DNA from: Patescibacteria group bacterium UBA2193
GTDB taxonomy: Bacteria > Patescibacteriota > Minisyncoccia > Moranbacterales > DUUL01
Direction: 5' to 3'
DNA length: 13,412 nt
Assembly (NCBI GenBank): GCA_002327335.1
Contig: DCVH01000098.1
Span: 1-13,412, forward strand
Position numbers and translations under genes: made by a program. Position 1 is the first letter of the stretch; every line of letters starts with the position of its first letter. Positions 10,827-13,412 of this stretch are shown here, piece by piece. The notes under the pieces are model-generated. The model did no database searches and was not told the DNA's origin. It saw nothing but the letters and a program-made list of their open reading frames with translations.

Positions 10827-13412
10827 ACTTCAAATACTTTCTAAGATACCCTCCCGTATAAGAATTATCATTATTCGCCACTTCTTCCGGCGTTCCTTTT
10901 GCAACAATCTTGCCTCCGCCAGCTCCACCTTCCGGACCGATATCAATAACATAATCAGCACATTTAATTAAATCCATATTATGTTCAAGAACCATCACCG
11001 TGTTTCCCCGATCAACAAGCGCTTGAAGAATTTCAATTAATTTTTTCACATCTTCATAGTGAAGACCGATCGTCGGCTCATCCAATAAATAGAAAGTTCT
11101 TTGAGTGAATGGTCGATAGAGCTCTGAAGCAATTTTCACTCTCTGCGCTTCTCCACCAGAAAGAGTTGTGGCAGACTGACCAAGTTCCAAATAACCAAGT
11201 CCCACATCAATCAATGCTTGCAATCTGTCATGAATGGCATGAATATCCGCAAAAAATTCAGCTGCTTCTTCAACTGTCATTTTCAAAACCTCATAAATAT
11301 TTTTCTTCTTGTATTTCACTTCCAATGTTTCTTTCATAAATCTTTTGCCCATACAAACATCACAAGTCACATAGACTGTCGGTAAAAAATGCATCTCAAC
11401 CGCAATTAAACCATTTCCTTTACAAGCTTCACACCTGCCTCCTTCGACATTAAAAGAAAATCTTCTTGGTTGCAAACCTCTGGCTTTCGACTCGATGGTT
11501 GAAGAAAAAAGATCTCGAATGAAAGTAAACGCACCAGTATAAGTCGCTGGATTCGATCGAGGTGTTCTCCCAATAGGAGATTGATCTATGAGAATGGCGC
11601 GATGAAGATATTCCGTTCCGATTATTGAATTGCAATTAATCGGTTTAGTATTTCTATTTTTATTATTCAGTCTGTCATGAAGATTTTGATAGAGAATGTC
11701 ATACATAAAAGTTGATTTTCCGGAACCAGAAACTCCTGTCACCACATTCAATCGCCCTAGCGGAATGTCTGCATCAAGATTTTTGATGTTATTGAATTTC
11801 CCGCCTCTAATTTTAATCATTCCCTTGTTTTTCGTTCGACGTTTTTCCGGAATTTCAACTTTCTTATCCCCTCTCAAATAATCCAAAGTAATCGACTTAG
11901 AATCATTTTTCGGTGCCACTAAAAGCTCTTCCAAATTACCCGCCACAACCACTTCTCCTCCGTGCACTCCGGCCCCCGGTCCAAGATCAACAATATAATC
12001 AGAAGCAAAAATAGTATCCTCGTCATGCTCCACCGCAATCACCGTATTTCCCATATCTCTCAAATTCGTAAGCGTTTTTATTAATCGGTCATTGTCCCTT
12101 TTGTGGAGACCAATTGTCGGCTCATCAAGCACATAAAGTGCTCCCACCAGTCCCGAACCAAGCTGAGAAGCCAGACGGATTCTTTGTGCCTCCCCTCCAG
12201 AAATCGTGTTAGCTTTCCGATTGAGTGCAAGATAATCAATTCCGACATCCATCATAAATTGCAATCGGTTTTTAATTTCCTTAATAACAACATTGGAAAT
12301 TTGCAATTCTTTTTCGGTCATCTCAATGTTGTTTAAAAAATCCAACGCATCCGCCACAGAAAGTGCCGAGAAATCAACAATATTTTTTTTAACCAACTTC
12401 CCTTTTCCGTTTCTTTCTTTAATAAAAACTTGAAGAGCTTCCGGCCTCAAACGTGCGCCTTCACAAACAGGACAAGGTTTCGTGCTGAATAAACTTCTTG
12501 TCCCAAGCCCCCGACATTCCGGACAGGCGCCATAGGGAGAATTAAACGAAAAAAGTCTCGGCTCAATTTCCGGGAAAGAAAATCCGTCATGCGGGCAAGT
12601 AAATTTAGCCGAAATTATTTTCACCTCCCCATCAGGATTTTCGATCTTCAAAACTCCTTCCGCTTCAACCAAAGCCCTCTCAATTGAATCCGCCAAACGC
12701 TCCCGAGAAAATTTTTTGTCACTATTAATTTCGCTAATAAAAATTTCGTCAATCAAAAGATCAATATCGTGCTTCACGTTTTTTTTGAGAATGATTTGTT
12801 CTCGCAGGCTTTTTTCTTTTCCATCAACTTTCACTTTCTCATATCCCTTGCCAAGCAAATCATAAAGCAACTGATAATATTCCCCTTTTCTTCCCATTAC
12901 TATCGGAGCATAAATTTTTATTTTCAAATTATCATATTCAACATCAAAAATTTTCTTGCTAGACTTTTTTATATCAATTTTCCCAACCATATCAACAATA
13001 ACCTCGATTATTTCATCTTTGGAAAGCTTCTTAATTTCCCGACCGCACACCAAACAATGGGGTTTCCCGGTTCTCGCGAAAAGAACCCGAAGATAATCAT
13101 AAATTTCGGTAATTGTTGCCACCGTTGATCGCGGATTATTTGAACGACTTTTTTGATCAATCGAAATTGCCGGTGATAATCCGGTTATTTCTTCCACGTC
13201 CGGTTTTTGCATTTGTTTGAGAAATTGTCTGGCATAAGAAGAAAGCGAATCAACATAACGCCTCTGCCCCTCCGCAAAAATCGTATCAAAAGCCAAGGAT
13301 GACTTTCCAGAGCCAGAAAGACCCGTGAAAGCGATCATCTTGTTTCTCGGTATCTCAACGGAAATTCCCTTAAGATTGTGAGTCCGCGCTTTTTTTATAA
13401 CTATTTTATCGT
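10825..13412 (-). CDS. uvrA: UvrABC excinuclease ATPase subunit A, first residues outside window
   Basis: UvrA dimers find bulky DNA damage and hand it to UvrB. The 861 visible residues run from [16 protein letters not shown], which aligns to about residue 2 of E. coli UvrA, so the true start is just past 13412 and the ATG at 13338 is internal. Seen in order are Walker [10 protein letters not shown], the UvrB-binding domain, the first zinc module, [18 protein letters not shown] and LDEPTIGLH, then Walker [18 protein letters not shown]...CDVCMG (second zinc module), [15 protein letters not shown] and [10 protein letters not shown]. Two oddities stand out. The first zinc module reads CPHD where CxxC is usual, and the insertion domain is almost gone: GLG is followed by only about 10 residues before CPVCEGARL, against about 120 in E. 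coli. uvrC follows 160 bp downstream. Confidence 0.96.
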   Translation of the reverse strand, partial: DKIVIKKARTHNLKGISVEIPRNKMIAFTGLSGSGKSSLAFDTIFAEGQRRYVDSLSSYARQFLKQMQKPDVEEITGLSPAISIDQKSRSNNPRSTVATITEIYDYLRVLFARTGKPHCLVCGREIKKLSKDEIIEVIVDMVGKIDIKKSSKKIFDVEYDNLKIKIYAPIVMGRKGEYYQLLYDLLGKGYEKVKVDGKEKSLREQIILKKNVKHDIDLLIDEIFISEINSDKKFSRERLADSIERALVEAEGVLKIENPDGEVKIISAKFTCPHDGFSFPEIEPRLFSFNSPYGACPECRGLGTRSLFSTKPCPVCEGARLRPEALQVFIKERNGKGKLVKKNIVDFSALSVADALDFLNNIEMTEKELQISNVVIKEIKNRLQFMMDVGIDYLALNRKANTISGGEAQRIRLASQLGSGLVGALYVLDEPTIGLHKRDNDRLIKTLTNLRDMGNTVIAVEHDEDTIFASDYIVDLGPGAGVHGGEVVVAGNLEELLVAPKNDSKSITLDYLRGDKKVEIPEKRRTKNKGMIKIRGGKFNNIKNLDADIPLGRLNVVTGVSGSGKSTFMYDILYQNLHDRLNNKNRNTKPINCNSIIGTEYLHRAILIDQSPIGRTPRSNPATYTGAFTFIRDLFSSTIESKARGLQPRRFSFNVEGGRCEACKGNGLIAVEMHFLPTVYVTCDVCMGKRFMKETLEVKYKKKNIYEVLKMTVEEAAEFFADIHAIHDRLQALIDVGLGYLELGQSATTLSGGEAQRVKIASELYRPFTQRTFYLLDEPTIGLHYEDVKKLIEILQALVDRGNTVMVLEHNMDLIKCADYVIDIGPEGGAGGGKIVAKGTPEEVANNDNSYTGGYLRKYLK

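Noticed and set aside
13315..13338. ATG at 13338 as the start of uvrA
   Set aside because: The frame is open upstream to the window edge and encodes the expected N-terminal [15 protein letters not shown], so the ATG is internal.

Overview
This is an AT-rich bacterial chromosome segment that reads with the standard code (elp3, for example, ends in TGA). It carries housekeeping genes for replication, recombination and repair, RNA modification and translation, separated by spacers full of inverted repeats. The best guess for the host is a Candidate Phyla Radiation (Patescibacteria, Parcubacteria-like) bacterium. The reasons are a stand-alone bacterial Elp3, compact UvrA and UvrC, few Shine-Dalgarno sites, and GC-rich palindromes of the TGCC..GGCA type that read as 'LPAGR' when they fall in genes. 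The lineage is inferred from these traits and is not proven.

Layout. Positions 1-1224 (minus) hold dnaB, cut at its 3' end by the window edge. Positions 1225-1599 are a divergent spacer with a promoter for each side and a 181-bp inverted-repeat element in the dnaB leader. Positions 1600-2418 (plus) encode a secreted protein with two tandem beta-sandwich-like repeats. A bidirectional terminator separates it from the convergent pair yebC (3185-3904) and ruvC (2517-3014), both minus. Upstream lies a tRNA-Pro(GGG) gene (4065-4135, minus) with a clear promoter and a second copy of its 3' end 62 bp away. Positions 4256-5750 are an island of small minus-strand units: an 81-aa protein and a 54-aa protein, both with strong ribosome binding sites, two short promoter-to-terminator units, and a G-quadruplex motif in the 54-aa gene's leader.

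The central pair is at 5977-8331. A Trm9/ALKBH8-like methyltransferase (minus) and an Elp3 radical-SAM acetyltransferase (plus) start head to head with overlapping start codons. In eukaryotes these two activities act in sequence on wobble uridine 34 (cm5U to mcm5U), so this is a candidate minimal bacterial mcm5U34 pathway. A Nudix hydrolase with an altered Nudix box follows (8574-8969), then 430 bp of nested repeats and hairpins (8970-9401).

The right end is a repair block on the minus strand. uvrA (10825-13412, missing only its first residues at the window edge) precedes uvrC (9402-10664). Both are compact: UvrA lacks most of the insertion domain and one zinc-ligand cysteine, and UvrC lacks the C-terminal helix-hairpin-helix pair.
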